A stretch of 64,000 nucleotides of DNA, taken from positions 25,740,044 to 25,804,043 of the forward strand of contig OZ024741.1 in assembly GCA_964016885.1 (NCBI GenBank), written 5' to 3'. The translations under genes and the position numbers were made by a program. The notes below the pieces were generated by a model. It saw only the letters and a list, made by a program, of their open reading frames with translations, had not been told where the DNA came from and did no database searches. Each line of letters opens with the position of its first letter. Positions within the stretch are counted from its first letter, which is position 1. This stretch comes from Eledone cirrhosa (taxonomy: Eukaryota > Mollusca > Cephalopoda > Octopoda > Eledonidae). This document shows, piece after piece, positions 9,353 to 23,850 of the stretch.

Positions 9353-12300
9353 CTGCTAGGGTATGAACCCTCTCCCAGTTGTCCTCCTCCAATACTACAG
9401 TAACACACTCAGGGCTAGGGTATGAACCCTCTCTTAGTTGTCCTCCTCCAATACTACAGACACACACTCAGGGCTAGGGTATGAACCTTCTCCTAGTTGT
9501 TCTCCTCCAATACTACAGACATACACTCAGGGCTAGGGTATGAACCCTCTCCTAGTTGTCCTCCTCCAATACTACAGACACACACTCAGGGCTAGGGTAT
9601 GAACCCTCTCCTAGTTGTCCTCCTCCAATACTACAGACACACACTCAGGGCTAGGGTATGAACCTTCTCCTAGTTGTTCTCCTCCAATACTACAGACATA
9701 CACTCAGGGCTAGGGTATGAACCCTCTCCTAGTTGTCCTCCTCCAATACTACAGACATACACTCAGGGCTAGGGTATGTACCCTCTCCTAGTTGTCCTCC
9801 TCCAATACTACAGACACACACTCAGGGCTAGGGTATGAACCTTCTCCTAGTTGTTCTCCTCCAATACTACAGACATACACTCAGGGCTAGGGTATGAACC
9901 CTCTCCTAGTTGTCCTCCTCCAATACTACAGACACACACTCAGGGCTAGGGTATGAACCCTCTCCTAGTTGTCCTCCTCCAATACTACAGACACACACTT
10001 AGGGCTAGGGTATGCACCCTCTCCTAGTTGTCCTCCTCCAATACTACAGACACACACTCAGGGCTAGGGTATGTACCCTCTCCTAGTTGTCCTCCTCCAA
10101 TACAACAGACACACACTCAGGGCTAGGGTATGTACCCTCTCCTAGTTGTCCTCCTCCAATACTACAGACACACACTCAGGGCTAGGGTATGTACCCTCTC
10201 CTAGTTGTCCTCCTCCAATACAACAGACACACACTCAGGGCTAGGGTATGAACCCTCTCCTAGTTGTCCTCCTCCAATACTACAGACACACACTCAGGGC
10301 TAGGGTATGAACCCTCTCCTAGTTGTCCTCCTCCAATACTACAGACACACACTCAGGGCTAGGGTATGAACCCTCTCCTAGTTGTCCTCCTCCAATACTA
10401 CAGACACACATTCAGGGCTAGGGTATGCACCCTCTCTTAGTTGTCCTCCTCCAATACTACAGACACACACTTAGGGCTAGGGTATGTACCCTCTCCTAGT
10501 TGTCCTCCTCCAATACAACAGACACACATTCAGGGCTAGGGTATGCACCCTCTCCTAGTTGTCCTCCTCCAATACTACAGACACACACTCAGGGCTAGGG
10601 TATGAACCCTCTCCTAGTTGTCCTCCTCCAATACTACAGACACACACTCAGGGCTAGGGTATGTACCCTCTCCCAGTTGTCCTCCTCCAATACTACAGAC
10701 ACACACTCAGGGCTAGGGTATGTACCCTCTCCTAGTTGTCCTCCTCCAATACTACAGACACACACTCAGGGCTAGGGTATGTACCCTCTCCTAGTTGTCC
10801 TCCTCCAATACTACAGACACACATTCAGGGCTAGGGTATGCACCCTCTCTTAGTTGTCCTCCTCCAATACTACAGACACACACTTAGGGCTAGGGTATGC
10901 ACCCTCTCCCAGTTGTCCTCCTCCAATACTACAGACACACACTCAGGGCTAGGGTATGTACCCTCTCCTAGTTGTCCTCCTCCAATACTACAGACACACA
11001 CTTAGGGCTAGGGTATGAACCCTCTCCTAGTTGTCCTCCTCCAATACTACAGACACACACTTAGGGCTAGGGTATGAACCCTCTCCCAGTTGTCCTCCTC
11101 CAATACAACAGACACACACTCAGGGCTAGGGTATGTACCCTCTCCTAGTTGTCCTCCTCCAATACTACAGACACACACTCAGGGCTAGGGTATGAACCCT
11201 CTCCCAGTTGTCCTCCTCCAATACAACAGACACACACTCAGGGCTAGGGTATGTACCCTCTCCTAGTTGTCCTCCTCCAATACTACAGACACACACTCAG
11301 GGCTAGGGTATGTACCCTCTCCTAGTTGTCCTCCTCCAATACAACAGACACACATTCAGGGCTACGGTATGAACCCTCTCCCAGTTGTCCTCCTCCAATA
11401 CTACAGACACACACTCAGGGCTAGGGTATGAACCCTCTCCCAGTTGTCCTCCTCCAATACAACAGACACACATTCAGGGCTAGGGTATGCACCCTCTCTT
11501 AGTTGTCCTCCTCCAATACTACAGACACACACTTAGGGCTAGGGTATGTACCCTCTCCTAGTTGTCCTCCTCCAATACAACAGACACACATTCAGGGCTA
11601 GGGTATGCACCCTCTCCTAGTTGTCCTCCTCCAATACTACAGACACACACTCAGGGCTAGGGTATGAACCCTCTCCTAGTTGTCCTCCTCCAATACTACA
11701 GACACACACTCAGGGCTAGGGTATGTACCCTCTCCCAGTTGTCCTCCTCCAATACTACAGACACACACTCAGGGCTAGGGTATGTACCCTCTCCTAGTTG
11801 TCCTCCTCCAATACTACAGACACACACTCAGGGCTAGGGTATGTACCCTCTCCTAGTTGTCCTCCTCCAATACTACAGACACACATTCAGGGCTAGGGTA
11901 TGCACCCTCTCTTAGTTGTCCTCCTCCAATACTACAGACACACACTTAGGGCTAGGGTATGCACCCTCTCCCAGTTGTCCTCCTCCAATACTACAGACAC
12001 ACACTCAGGGCTAGGGTATGTACCCTCTCCTAGTTGTCCTCCTCCAATACTACAGACACACACTTAGGGCTAGGGTATGAACCCTCTCCTAGTTGTCCTC
12101 CTCCAATACTACAGACACACACTTAGGGCTAGGGTATGAACCCTCTCCCAGTTGTCCTCCTCCAATACAACAGACACACACTCAGGGCTAGGGTATGTAC
12201 CCTCTCCTAGTTGTCCTCCTCCAATACTACAGACACACACTCAGGGCTAGGGTATGAACCCTCTCCCAGTTGTCCTCCTCCAATACAACAGACACACACT

Positions 12301-15300
12301 CAGGGCTAGGGTATGTACCCTCTCCTAGTTGTCCTCCTCCAATACTACAGACACACACTCAGGGCTAGGGTATGTACCCTCTCCTAGTTGTCCTCCTCCA
12401 ATACAACAGACACACATTCAGGGCTACGGTATGAACCCTCTCCCAGTTGTCCTCCTCCAATACTACAGACACACACTCAGGGCTAGGGTATGAACCCTCT
12501 CCCAGTTGTCCTCCTCCAATACAACAGACACACACTCAGGGCTAGGGTATGTACCCTCTCCTAGTTGTCCTCCTCCAATACTACAGACACACACTCAGGG
12601 CTAGGGTATGAACCCTCTCCTAGTTGTCCTCCTCCAATACTACAGACACACACTCAGGGCTAGGGTATGCACCCTCTCCCAGTTGTCCTCCTCCAATACT
12701 ACAGACACACATTCAGGGCTAGGGTATGCACCCTCTCTTAGTTGTCCTCCTCCAATACTACAGACACACACTTAGGGCTAGGGTATGCACCCTCTCCCAG
12801 TTGTCCTCCTCCAATACTACAGACACACACTCAGGGCTAGGGTATGTACCCTCTCCCAGTTGTTCTCCTCCAATACTACAGACACACACTTAGGGCTAGG
12901 GTATGCACCCTCTCTTAGTTGTCCTCCTCCAATACTACAGACACACTCAGGGCTAGGGTATGCACCCTCTCCCAGTTGTCCTCCTCCAATACTACAGACA
13001 CACACTTAGGGCTAGGGTATGTACCCTCTCCTAGTTGTCCTCCTCCAATACAACAGACACACACTCAGGGCTAGGGTATGCACCCTCTCCCAGTTGTCCT
13101 CCTCCAATACAACAGACACACACTCAGGGCTAGGGTATGTACCCTCTCCTAGTTGTCCTCCTCCAATACTACAGACACACATTCAGGGCTACGGTATGAA
13201 CCCTCTCCCAGTTGTCCTCCTCCAATACTACAGACACACACTCAGGGCTAGGGTATGAACCCTCTCCTAGTTGTCCTCCTCCAATACAACAGACACACAC
13301 TCAGGGCTAGGGTATGTACCCTCTCCTAGTTGTCCTCCTCCAATACTACAGACACACATTCAGGGCTACGGTATGAACCCTCTCCCAGTTGTCCTCCTCC
13401 AATACTACAGACACACACTCAGGGCTAGGGTATGAACCCTCTCCTAGTTGTCCTCCTCCAATACTACAGACACACACTCAGGGCTAGGGTATGCACCCTC
13501 TCTTAGTTGTCCTCCTCCAATACTACAGACACACACTTAGGGCTAGGGTATGCACCCTCTCCTAGTTGTCCTCCTCCAATACTACAGACATACACTCAGG
13601 GCTAGGGTATGCACCCTCTCCTAGTTGTCCTCCTCCAATACTACAGACATACACTCAGGGCTAGGGTATGCACCCTCTCTTAGTTGTCCTCCTCCAATAC
13701 TACAGACACACACTTAGGGCTAGGGTATGCACCCTCTCCTAGTTGTCCTCCTCCAATACTACAGACACACACTCAGGGCTAGGGTATGCACCCTCTCTTA
13801 GTTGTCCTCCTCCAATACTACAGACACACACTTAGGGCTAGGGTATGCACCCTCTCCTAGTTGTCCTCCTCCAATACTACAGACACACACTCAGGGCTAG
13901 GGTATGAACCCTCTCCTAGTTGTCCTCCAATACTACAGACACACACTCAGGGCTAGGGTATGAACCCTCTCTTAGTTGTCCTCCTCCAATACTACAGACA
14001 CACATTCAGGGCTAGGGTATGAACCCTCTCCTAGTTGTCCTCCTCCAATACTACAGACACACACTTAGGGCTAGGGTATGCACCCTCTCCTAGTTGTCCT
14101 CCTCCAATACAACAGACACACACTCAGGGCTAGGGTATGAACCCTCTCTTAGTTGTCCTCCTCCAATACTACAGACACACATTCAGGGCTAGGGTATGAA
14201 CCCTCTCCTAGTTGTCCTCCTCCAATACAACAGACACACACTCAGGGCTAGGGTATGAACCCTCTCTTAGTTGTCCTCCAATACTACAGACACACATTCA
14301 GGGCTAGGGTATGAACCCTCTCCTAGTTGTCCTCCTCCAATACTACAGACACACACTTAGGGCTAGGGTATGCACCCTCTCCTAGTTGTCCTCCTCCAAT
14401 ACAACAGACACACACTCAGGGCTAGGGTATGAACCCTCTCTTAGTTGTCCTCCTCCAATACTACAGACACACATTCAGGGCTAGGGTATGAACCCTCTCC
14501 TAGTTGTCCTCCTCCAATACTACAGACACACACTTAGGGCTAGGGTATGCACCCTCTCCTAGTTGTCCTCCTCCAATACAACAGACACACACTCAGGGCT
14601 AGGGTATGAACCCTCTCTTAGTTGTCCTCCTCCAATACTACAGACACACATTCAGGGCTAGGGTATGAACCCTCTCCTAGTTGTCCTCCTCCAATACTAC
14701 AGACACACACTCAGGGCTAGGGTATGCACCCTCTCCTAGTTGTCCTCCTCCAATACAACAGACACACACTCAGGGCTAGGGTATGAACCCTCTCTTAGTT
14801 GTCCTCCTCCAATACTACAGACACACACTCAGGGCTAGGGTATGCACCCTCTCCTAGTTGTCCTCCTCCAATACAACAGACACACACTCAGGGCTAGGGT
14901 ATGAACCCTCTCCTAGTTGTCCTCCTCCAATACTACAGACACACACTTAGGGCTAAGGTATGCACCCTCTCCTAGTTGTCCTCCTCCAATACAACAGACA
15001 CACACTCAGGGCTAGGGTATGAACCCTCTCCTAGTTGTCCTCCTCCAATACTACAGACACACACTCAGGGCTAGGGTATGTACCCTCTCCTAGTTGTCCT
15101 CCTCCAATACAACAGACACACACTCAGGGCTAGGGTATGAACCCTCTCCTAGTTGTCCTCCTCCAATACTACAGACACACATTCAGGGCTAGGGTATGAA
15201 CCCTCTCCTAGTTGTCCTCCTCCAATACTACAGACACACACTCAGGGCTAGGGTATGCACCCTCTCCTAGTTGTCCTCCTCCAATACAACAGACACACAC

Positions 15301-18300
15301 TCAGGGCTAGGGTATGAACCCTCTCCTAGTTGTCCTCCTCCAATACTACAGACACACATTCAGGGCTAGGGTATGAACCCTCTCCTAGTTGTCCTCCTCC
15401 AATACTACAGACACACACTCAGGGCTAGGGTATGCACCCTCTCCTAGTTGTCCTCCTCCAATACAACAGACACACACTCAGGGCTAGGGTATGAACCCTC
15501 TCCTAGTTGTCCTCCTCCAATACTACAGACACACACTCAGGGCTAGGGTATGAACCCTCTCCTAGTTGTCCTCCTCCAATACAACAGACACACACTCAGG
15601 GCTAGGGTATGAACCCTCTCCTAGTTGTCCTCCTCCAATACTACAGACACACACTCAGCCTAGGGTATGAACCCTTTCTTAGTTGTCCTCCTCCAATACT
15701 ACAGACACACACTCAGGGCTAGGGTATGAACCCTCTCCTAGTTGTCCTCCTCCAATACTACAGACACACATTCAGGGCTAGGGTATGTACCCTCTCCTAG
15801 TTGTCCTCCTCCAATACAACAGACACACACTCAGCCTAGGGTATGAACCCTTTCTTAGTTGTCCTCCTCCAATACTACAGACACACACTCAGGGCTAGGG
15901 TATGAACCCTCTCCTAGTTGTCCTCCTCCAATACTACAGACACACATTCAGGGCTAGGGTATGTACCCTCTCCTAGTTGTCCTCCTCCAATACTACAGAC
16001 ACACACTCAGCCTAGGGTATGAACCCTTTCTTAGTTGTCCTCCTCCAATACTACAGACACACACTCAGGGCTAGGGTATGAACCCTCTCCTAGTTGTCCT
16101 CCTCCAATACTACAGACACACACTCAGGGCTAGGGTATGTACCCTCTCCTAGTTGTCCTCCTCCAATACTACAGACACACACTCAGGGCTAGGGTATGTA
16201 CCCTCTCCTAGTTGTCCTCCTCCAATACTACAGACACACACTCAGGGCTAGGGTATGAACCCTCTCCTAGTTGTCCTCCTCCAATACTACAGACACACAC
16301 TCAGGGCTAGGGTATGAACCCTCTCCTAGTTGTCCTCCTCCAATACTACAGACACACACTCAGGGCTAGGGTATGTACCCTCTCCTAGTTGTCCTCCTCC
16401 AATACTACAGACACACACTCAGGGCTAGGGTATGTACCCTCTCCTAGTTGTCCTCCTCCAATACTACAGACACACATTCAGGGCTAGGGTATGTACCCTC
16501 TCCTAGTTGTCCTCCTCCAATACTACAGACACACACTCAGCCTAGGGTATGTACCCTCTCCTAGTTGTCCTCCTCCAATACTACAGACACACACTCAGGG
16601 CTAGGGTATGAACCCTCTCCTAGTTGTCCTCCTCCAATACTACAGACACACACTCAGGGCTAGGGTATGAACCCTTTCTTAGTTGTCCTCCTCCAATACT
16701 ACAGACACACACTCAGGGCTAGGGTATGAACCCTCTCCTAGTTGTCCTCCTCCAATACTACAGACACACACTCAGGGCTAGGGTATGAACCCTCTCCTAG
16801 TTGTCCTCCTCCAATACTACAGACACACACTCAGCCTAGGGTATGAACCCTTTCTTAGTTGTCCTCCTCCAATACTACAGACACACACTCAGGGCTAGGG
16901 TATGTACCCTCTCCTAGTTGTCCTCCTCCAATACTACAGACACACACTCAGGGCTAGGGTATGTACCCTCTCCTAGTTGTCCTCCTCCAATACTACAGAC
17001 ACACATTCAGGGCTAGGGTATGAACCCTCTCCTAGTTGTCCTCCTCCAATACTACAGACACACATTCAGGGCTAGGGTATGCACCCTCTCCTAGTTGTCC
17101 TCCTCCAATACTACAGACACACATTCAGGGCTAGGGTATGCACCCTCTCCTAGTTGTCCTCCTCCAATACTACAGACACACACTCAGGGCTAGGGTATGA
17201 ACCCTTTCTTAGTTGTCCTCCTCCAATACTACAGACACACACTCAGGGCTAGGGTATGAACCCTCTCCTAGTTGTCCTCCTCCAATACTACAGACACACA
17301 CTTAGGGCTAGGGTATGCATCCTCTTTTAGTTGTCCTCCTCCAATACAACAGACACACACTCAGGGCTAGGGTATGCACCCTCTCTTAGTTGTCCTCCTC
17401 CAATACTACAGACACACATTCAGGGCTAGGGTATGCACCCTCTCCTAGTTGTCCTCCTCCAATACTACAGACACACACTCAGGGCTAGGGTATGTACCCT
17501 CTCCTAGTTGTCCTCCTCCAATACTACAGACACACACTCAGGGCTAGGGTATGCCCCCTCTCCTAGTTGTCCTCCTCCAATACAACAGACACACACTCAG
17601 GGCTAGGGTATGCACCCTCTCTTAGTTGTCCTCCTCCAATACTACAGACACACATTCAGGGCTAGGGTATGAACCCTTTCTTAGTTGTCCTCCTCCAATA
17701 CTACAGACACACACTCAGGGCTAGGGTATGAACCCTCTCCTAGTTGTCCTCCTCCAATACTACAGACACACATTCAGGGCTAGGGTATGCACCCTCTCCT
17801 AGTTGTCCTCCTCCAATACTACAGACACACATTCAGGGCTAGGGTATGCACCTTCTCCTAGTTGTCCTCCTCCAATACTACAGACACACACTCAGCCTAG
17901 GGTATGAACCCTTTCTTAGTTGTCCTCCTCCAATACAACAGACACACACTCAGGGCTAGGGTATGAACCCTCTCCTAGTTGTCCTCCTCCAATACTACAG
18001 ACACACACTCAGGGCTAGGGTATGAACCCTCTCCTAGTTGTCCTCCTCCAATACAACAGACACACACTCAGGGCTAGGGTATGTACCCTCTCCTAGTTGT
18101 CCTCCTCCAATACTACAGACACACATTCAGGGCTACGGTATGAACCCTCTCCCAGTTGTCCTCCTCCAATACTACAGACACACACTCAGGGCTAGGGTAT
18201 GAACCCTCTCCTAGTTGTCCTCCTCCAATACTACAGACACACACTCAGGGCTAGGGTATGCACCCTCTCTTAGTTGTCCTCCTCCAATACTACAGACACA

Positions 18301-21300
18301 CACTTAGGGCTAGGGTATGCACCCTCTCCTAGTTGTCCTCCTCCAATACTACAGACATACACTCAGGGCTAGGGTATGCACCCTCTCCTAGTTGTCCTCC
18401 TCCAATACTACAGACATACACTCAGGGCTAGGGTATGCACCCTCTCTTAGTTGTCCTCCTCCAATACTACAGACACACACTTAGGGCTAGGGTATGCACC
18501 CTCTCCTAGTTGTCCTCCTCCAATACTACAGACACACACTCAGGGCTAGGGTATGCACCCTCTCTTAGTTGTCCTCCTCCAATACTACAGACACACACTT
18601 AGGGCTAGGGTATGCACCCTCTCCTAGTTGTCCTCCTCCAATACTACAGACACACACTCAGGGCTAGGGTATGAACCCTCTCCTAGTTGTCCTCCTCCAA
18701 TACTACAGACACACACTCAGGGCTAGGGTATGAACCCTCTCTTAGTTGTCCTCCTCCAATACTACAGACACACATTCAGGGCTAGGGTATGAACCCTCTC
18801 CTAGTTGTCCTCCTCCAATACTACAGACACACACTTAGGGCTAGGGTATGCACCCTCTCCTAGTTGTCCTCCTCCAATACAACAGACACACACTCAGGGC
18901 TAGGGTATGAACCCTCTCTTAGTTGTCCTCCTCCAATACTACAGACACACATTCAGGGCTAGGGTATGAACCCTCTCCTAGTTGTCCTCCTCCAATACAA
19001 CAGACACACACTCAGGGCTAGGGTATGAACCCTCTCTTAGTTGTCCTCCTCCAATACTACAGACACACATTCAGGGCTAGGGTATGAACCCTCTCCTAGT
19101 TGTCCTCCTCCAATACTACAGACACACACTTAGGGCTAGGGTATGCACCCTCTCCTAGTTGTCCTCCTCCAATACAACAGACACACACTCAGGGCTAGGG
19201 TATGAACCCTCTCTTTGTTGTCCTCCTCCAATACTACAGACACACATTCAGGGCTAGGGTATGAACCCTCTCCTAGTTGTCCTCCTCCAATACTACAGAC
19301 ACACACTTAGGGCTAGGGTATGCACCCTCTCCTAGTTGTCCTCCTCCAATACAACAGACACACACTCAGGGCTAGGGTATGAACCCTCTCTTAGTTGTCC
19401 TCCTCCAATACTACAGACACACATTCAGGGCTAGGGTATGAACCCTCTCCTAGTTGTCCTCCTCCAATACTACAGACACACACTCAGGGCTAGGGTATGC
19501 ACCCTCTCCTAGTTGTCCTCCTCCAATACAACAGACACACACTCAGGGCTAGGGTATGAACCCTCTCTTAGTTGTCCTCCTCCAATACTACAGACACACA
19601 CTCAGGGCTAGGGTATGCACCCTCTCCTAGTTGTCCTCCTCCAATACAACAGACACACACTCAGGGCTAGGGTATGAACCCTCTCCTAGTTGTCCTCCTC
19701 CAATACTACAGACACACACTTAGGGCTAGGGTATGCACCCTCTCCTAGTTGTCCTCCTCCAATACAACAGACACACACTCAGGGCTAGGGTATGAACCCT
19801 CTCCTAGTTGTCCTCCTCCAATACTACAGACACACACTCAGGGCTAGGGTATGTACCCTCTCCTAGTTGTCCTCCTCCAATACAACAGACACATACTCAG
19901 GGCTAGGGTATGAACCCTCTCCTAGTTGTCCTCCTCCAATACTACAGACACACATTCAGGGCTAGGGTATGAACCCTCTCCTAGTTGTCCTCCTCCAATA
20001 CTACAGACACACACTCAGGGCTAGGGTATGCACCCTCTCCTAGTTGTCCTCCTCCAATACAACAGACACACACTCAGGGCTAGGGTATGAACCCTCTCCT
20101 AGTTGTCCTCCTCCAATACTACAGACACACATTCAGGGCTAGGGTATGAACCCTCTCCTAGTTGTCCTCCTCCAATACTACAGACACACACTCAGGGCTA
20201 GGGTATGCACCCTCTCCTAGTTGTCCTCCTCCAATACAACAGACACACACTCAGGGCTAGGGTATGAACCCTCTCCTAGTTGTCCTCCTCCAATACTACA
20301 GACACACACTCAGGGCTAGGGTATGAACCCTCTCCTAGTTGTCCTCCTCCAATACAACAGACACACACTCAGGGCTAGGGTATGAACCCTCTCCTAGTTG
20401 TCCTCCTCCAATACTACAGACACACACTCAGCCTAGGGTATGAACCCTTTCTTAGTTGTCCTCCTCCAATACTACAGACACACACTCAGGGCTAGGGTAT
20501 GAACCCTCTCCTAGTTGTCCTCCTCCAATACTACAGACACACATTCAGGGCTAGGGTATGTACCCTCTCCTAGTTGTCCTCCTCCAATACAACAGACACA
20601 CACTCAGCCTAGGGTATGAACCCTTTCTTAGTTGTCCTCCTCCAATACTACAGACACACACTCAGGGCTAGGGTATGAACCCTCTCCTAGTTGTCCTCCT
20701 CCAATACTACAGACACACATTCAGGGCTAGGGTATGTACCCTCTCCTAGTTGTCCTCCTCCAATACTACAGACACACACTCAGCCTAGGGTATGAACCCT
20801 TTCTTAGTTGTCCTCCTCCAATACTACAGACACACACTCAGGGCTAGGGTATGAACCCTCTCCTAGTTGTCCTCCTCCAATACTACAGACACACACTCAG
20901 GGCTAGGGTATGTACCCTCTCCTAGTTGTCCTCCTCCAATACTACAGACACACACTCAGGGCTAGGGTATGTACCCTCTCCTAGTTGTCCTCCTCCAATA
21001 CTACAGACACACACTCAGGGCTAGGGTATGAACCCTCTCCTAGTTGTCCTCCTCCAATACTACAGACACACACTCAGGGCTAGGGTATGAACCCTCTCCT
21101 AGTTGTCCTCCTCCAATACTACAGACACACACTCAGGGCTAGGGTATGTACCCTCTCCTAGTTGTCCTCCTCCAATACTACAGACACACACTCAGGGCTA
21201 GGGTATGTACCCTCTCCTAGTTGTCCTCCTCCAATACTACAGACACACATTCAGGGCTAGGGTATGTACCCTCTCCTAGTTGTCCTCCTCCAATACTACA

Positions 21301-23320
21301 GACACACACTCAGCCTAGGGTATGTACCCTCTCCTAGTTGTCCTCCTCCAATACTACAGACACACACTCAGGGCTAGGGTATGAACCCTCTCCTAGTTGT
21401 CCTCCTCCAATACTACAGACACACACTCAGGGCTAGGGTATGAACCCTTTCTTAGTTGTCCTCCTCCAATACTACAGACACACACTCAGGGCTAGGGTAT
21501 GAACCCTCTCCTAGTTGTCCTCCTCCAATACTACAGACACACACTCAGGGCTAGGGTATGAACCCTCTCCTAGTTGTCCTCCTCCAATACTACAGACACA
21601 CACTCAGCCTAGGGTATGAACCCTTTCTTAGTTGTCCTCCTCCAATACTACAGACACACACTCAGGGCTAGGGTATGTACCCTCTCCTAGTTGTCCTCCT
21701 CCAATACTACAGACACACACTCAGGGCTAGGGTATGTACCCTCTCCTAGTTGTCCTCCTCCAATACTACAGACACACATTCAGGGCTAGGGTATGAACCC
21801 TCTCCTAGTTGTCCTCCTCCAATACTACAGACACACATTCAGGGCTAGGGTATGCACCCTCTCCTAGTTGTCCTCCTCCAATACTACAGACACACATTCA
21901 GGGCTAGGGTATGCACCCTCTCCTAGTTGTCCTCCTCCAATACTACAGACACACACTCAGGGCTAGGGTATGAACCCTTTCTTAGTTGTCCTCCTCCAAT
22001 ACTACAGACACACACTCAGGGCTAGGGTATGAACCCTCTCCTAGTTGTCCTCCTCCAATACTACAGACACACACTTAGGGCTAGGGTATGCACCCTCTCC
22101 TAGTTGTCCTCCTCCAATACAACAGACACACACTCAGGGCTAGGGTATGCACCCTCTCTTAGTTGTCCTCCTCCAATACTACAGACACACATTCAGGGCT
22201 AGGGTATGCACCCTCTCCTAGTTGTCCTCCTCCAATACAACAGACACACACTCAGGGCTAGGGTATGCACCCTCTCTTAGTTGTCCTCCTCCAATACTAC
22301 AGACACACATTCAGGGCTAGGGTATGAACCCTTTCTTAGTTGTCCTCCTCCAATACTACAGACACACACTCAGGGCTAGGGTATGAACCCTCTCCTAGTT
22401 GTCCTCCTCCAATACTACAGACACACATTCAGGGCTAGGGTATGCACCCTCTCCTAGTTGTCCTCCTCCAATACTACAGACACACATTCAGGGCTAGGGT
22501 ATGCACCTTCTCCTAGTTGTCCTCCTCCAATACTACAGACACACACTCAGCCTAGGGTATGAACCCTTTCTTAGTTGTCCTCCTCCAATACAACAGACAC
22601 ACACACTCAGGGCTAGGGTATGAACCCTCTCCTAGTTGTCCTCCTCCAATACTACAGACACACACTCAGGGCTAGGGTATGAACCCTCTCCTAGTTGTCC
22701 TCCTCCAATACTACAGACACACACTCAGGGCTAGGGTATGAACCCTCTCTTAGTTGTCCTCCTCCAATACTACAGACACACACTCAGCCTAGGGTATGAA
22801 CCCTTTCTTAGTTGTCCTCCTCCAATACTACAGACACACACTCAGGGCTAGGGTATGAACCCTCTCCTAGTTGTCCTCCTCCAATACTACAGACACACAC
22901 TCAGGGCTAGGGTATGAACCCTCTCCTAGTTGTCCTCCTCCAATACTACAGACACACACTCAGGGCTTGGGTATGAACCCTCTCTTAGTTGTCCTCCTCC
23001 AATACTACAGACACACACTCAGGGCTAGGGTATGCACCCTCTCTGAGTTGTCCTCCTCCAATACTACAGACACACACTCAGGGCTAGGGTATGTACCCTC
23101 TCCTAGTTGTCCTCCTCCAATACTACAGACACACACTCAGGGCTAGGGTATGAACCCTCTCCTAGTTGTCCTCCTCCAATACTACAGACACACACTCAGG
23201 GCTTGGGTATGCACCCTCTCTTAGTTGTCCTCCTCCAATACTACAGACACACACTCAGGGCTAGGGTATGAACCCTCTCTTAGTTGTCCTCCTCCAATAC
23301 TACAGACACACACTCAGGGC
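9353..23320. repeat. 14-kb minisatellite, 59-bp unit, about 237 copies
   Basis: Unit: GGGCTAGGGTATGAACCCTC, TCCTAGTTGTCCTCCTCCAA, TACTACAGACACACACTCA (59 bp). Variant positions are few and discrete: GAACC/GTACC/GCACC, TCCTAG/TCTTAG/TCCCAG, ACTACAG/ACAACAG, ACTCAGGG/ATTCAGGG/CTTAGGG, and a 58-bp class with CAGCCTAGGG. Two units lack one CTC (about 13921 and 14276). Variant strings show higher-order copying: a block at about 10400-11462 repeats at 11462-12524 (offset 1,062 bp = 18 units), and about 13230-17990 repeats at 17995-22640 (offset 4,767 falling to 4,654 bp, with about two units lost in the second copy). No long frame stays open because the unit contains TAG. It contains no centromere- or telomere-specific motif I recognise. 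Confidence 0.97.
13230..22640. repeat. Roughly 4.7-kb higher-order duplication within the 59-bp array
   Basis: Rare landmarks recur in the same order. GGCTACGGTATG followed by CCCAG, TCTTAG and two ATACACTC units starts near 13368 and 18135. The CACTCAGCCTAGGG + TTTCTTAG units fall in matching series, and the unique GCACCTTCTCC variant is at about 17849 and 22503. The two copies are tandem and differ by a loss of about two units and a few 3-bp indels. Boundaries are approximate because the sequence is repetitive on both sides. Confidence 0.85.
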
Positions 23321-23373
23321 AAGCCCATTCACACAGGTCATTCTTGCCCCTCTCATTCACCACTAAACAATAA

Positions 23374-23600
23374 GATTAGTTACCAACCCAGCCAAAACCG
23401 ACCCTGGTTCTATGAAATAAAACCACCCATTTTAAAGGTTTCCAGTTTAAATTAAATCTTCCAACATAATTTTATATAAGAACTTACATTAAGTTACTTA
23501 GTAATGAAATGATTAATAATTTTAATGAATCCTTCAAAATTCTTCGTCAATTAATTTTAAAAGAGTGTATTGCATTAGAAATATTGTCACGAAAGGGTTA
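23374..23600 (+). mobile_element. MITE-M copy
   Basis: AGTTACCAACCCAGCCAAAACC, then CCTGGTTCTATGAAATAAAA, ATCTTCCAACATAATTTTAT, and the right end CGAAAGGGTTA. It is the reverse orientation of copies at 24697-24918 and 29896-30135. The left terminal repeat is eroded. It begins about 50 bp after the 59-bp array. Confidence 0.7.
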
Positions 23601-23629
23601 CTATGTAAATTGGTAATCAATACTTGCAT

Positions 23630-23850
23630 CCTTTAAAACCTCCATGCTTCTTGAGATTCGCCAACACTATACCTGATATCCCCCCTCCATACACACGCAC
23701 ACCACACATGTATTTCATGACTCGTACACTGTTCATTTTCCTGACATTTGTACATTATTCTATGTACTATACATGCACCTTTGATGAGTTGTAGTGCACC
23801 TGAGCACTGTACACAATAATTTCATTATTATTTATATTATTATAAAGATA
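23630..23850 (+). mobile_element. Family E copy, inverted relative to 7250-7530
   Basis: CCTCCATGCTTCTTGAGATTCGCC, then GTACATTATTCTATGTACTA, TTTGATGAGTTGTAGTGCAC and the tail AATTTCATTATTATT. This is the reverse complement of the 7250-7530 and 31775-32160 copies. Confidence 0.6.

Noticed and set aside
12785..13258. Short open frames within the 59-bp array (12785-13258, 22871-23455)
   Set aside because: They arise where variant units remove the TAG stop and are not conserved from unit to unit.
9353..23320. Telomere-like TTAGGG motifs in the 59-bp array
   Set aside because: TTAGGG appears only in units with the CTTAGGG variant, once per unit, not in tandem. It is a chance overlap with CTCAGGG.
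9353..23320. CRISPR-like repeat-spacer arrangement
   Set aside because: The whole 59-bp unit is repeated with no unique spacers, and the window is clearly animal DNA.
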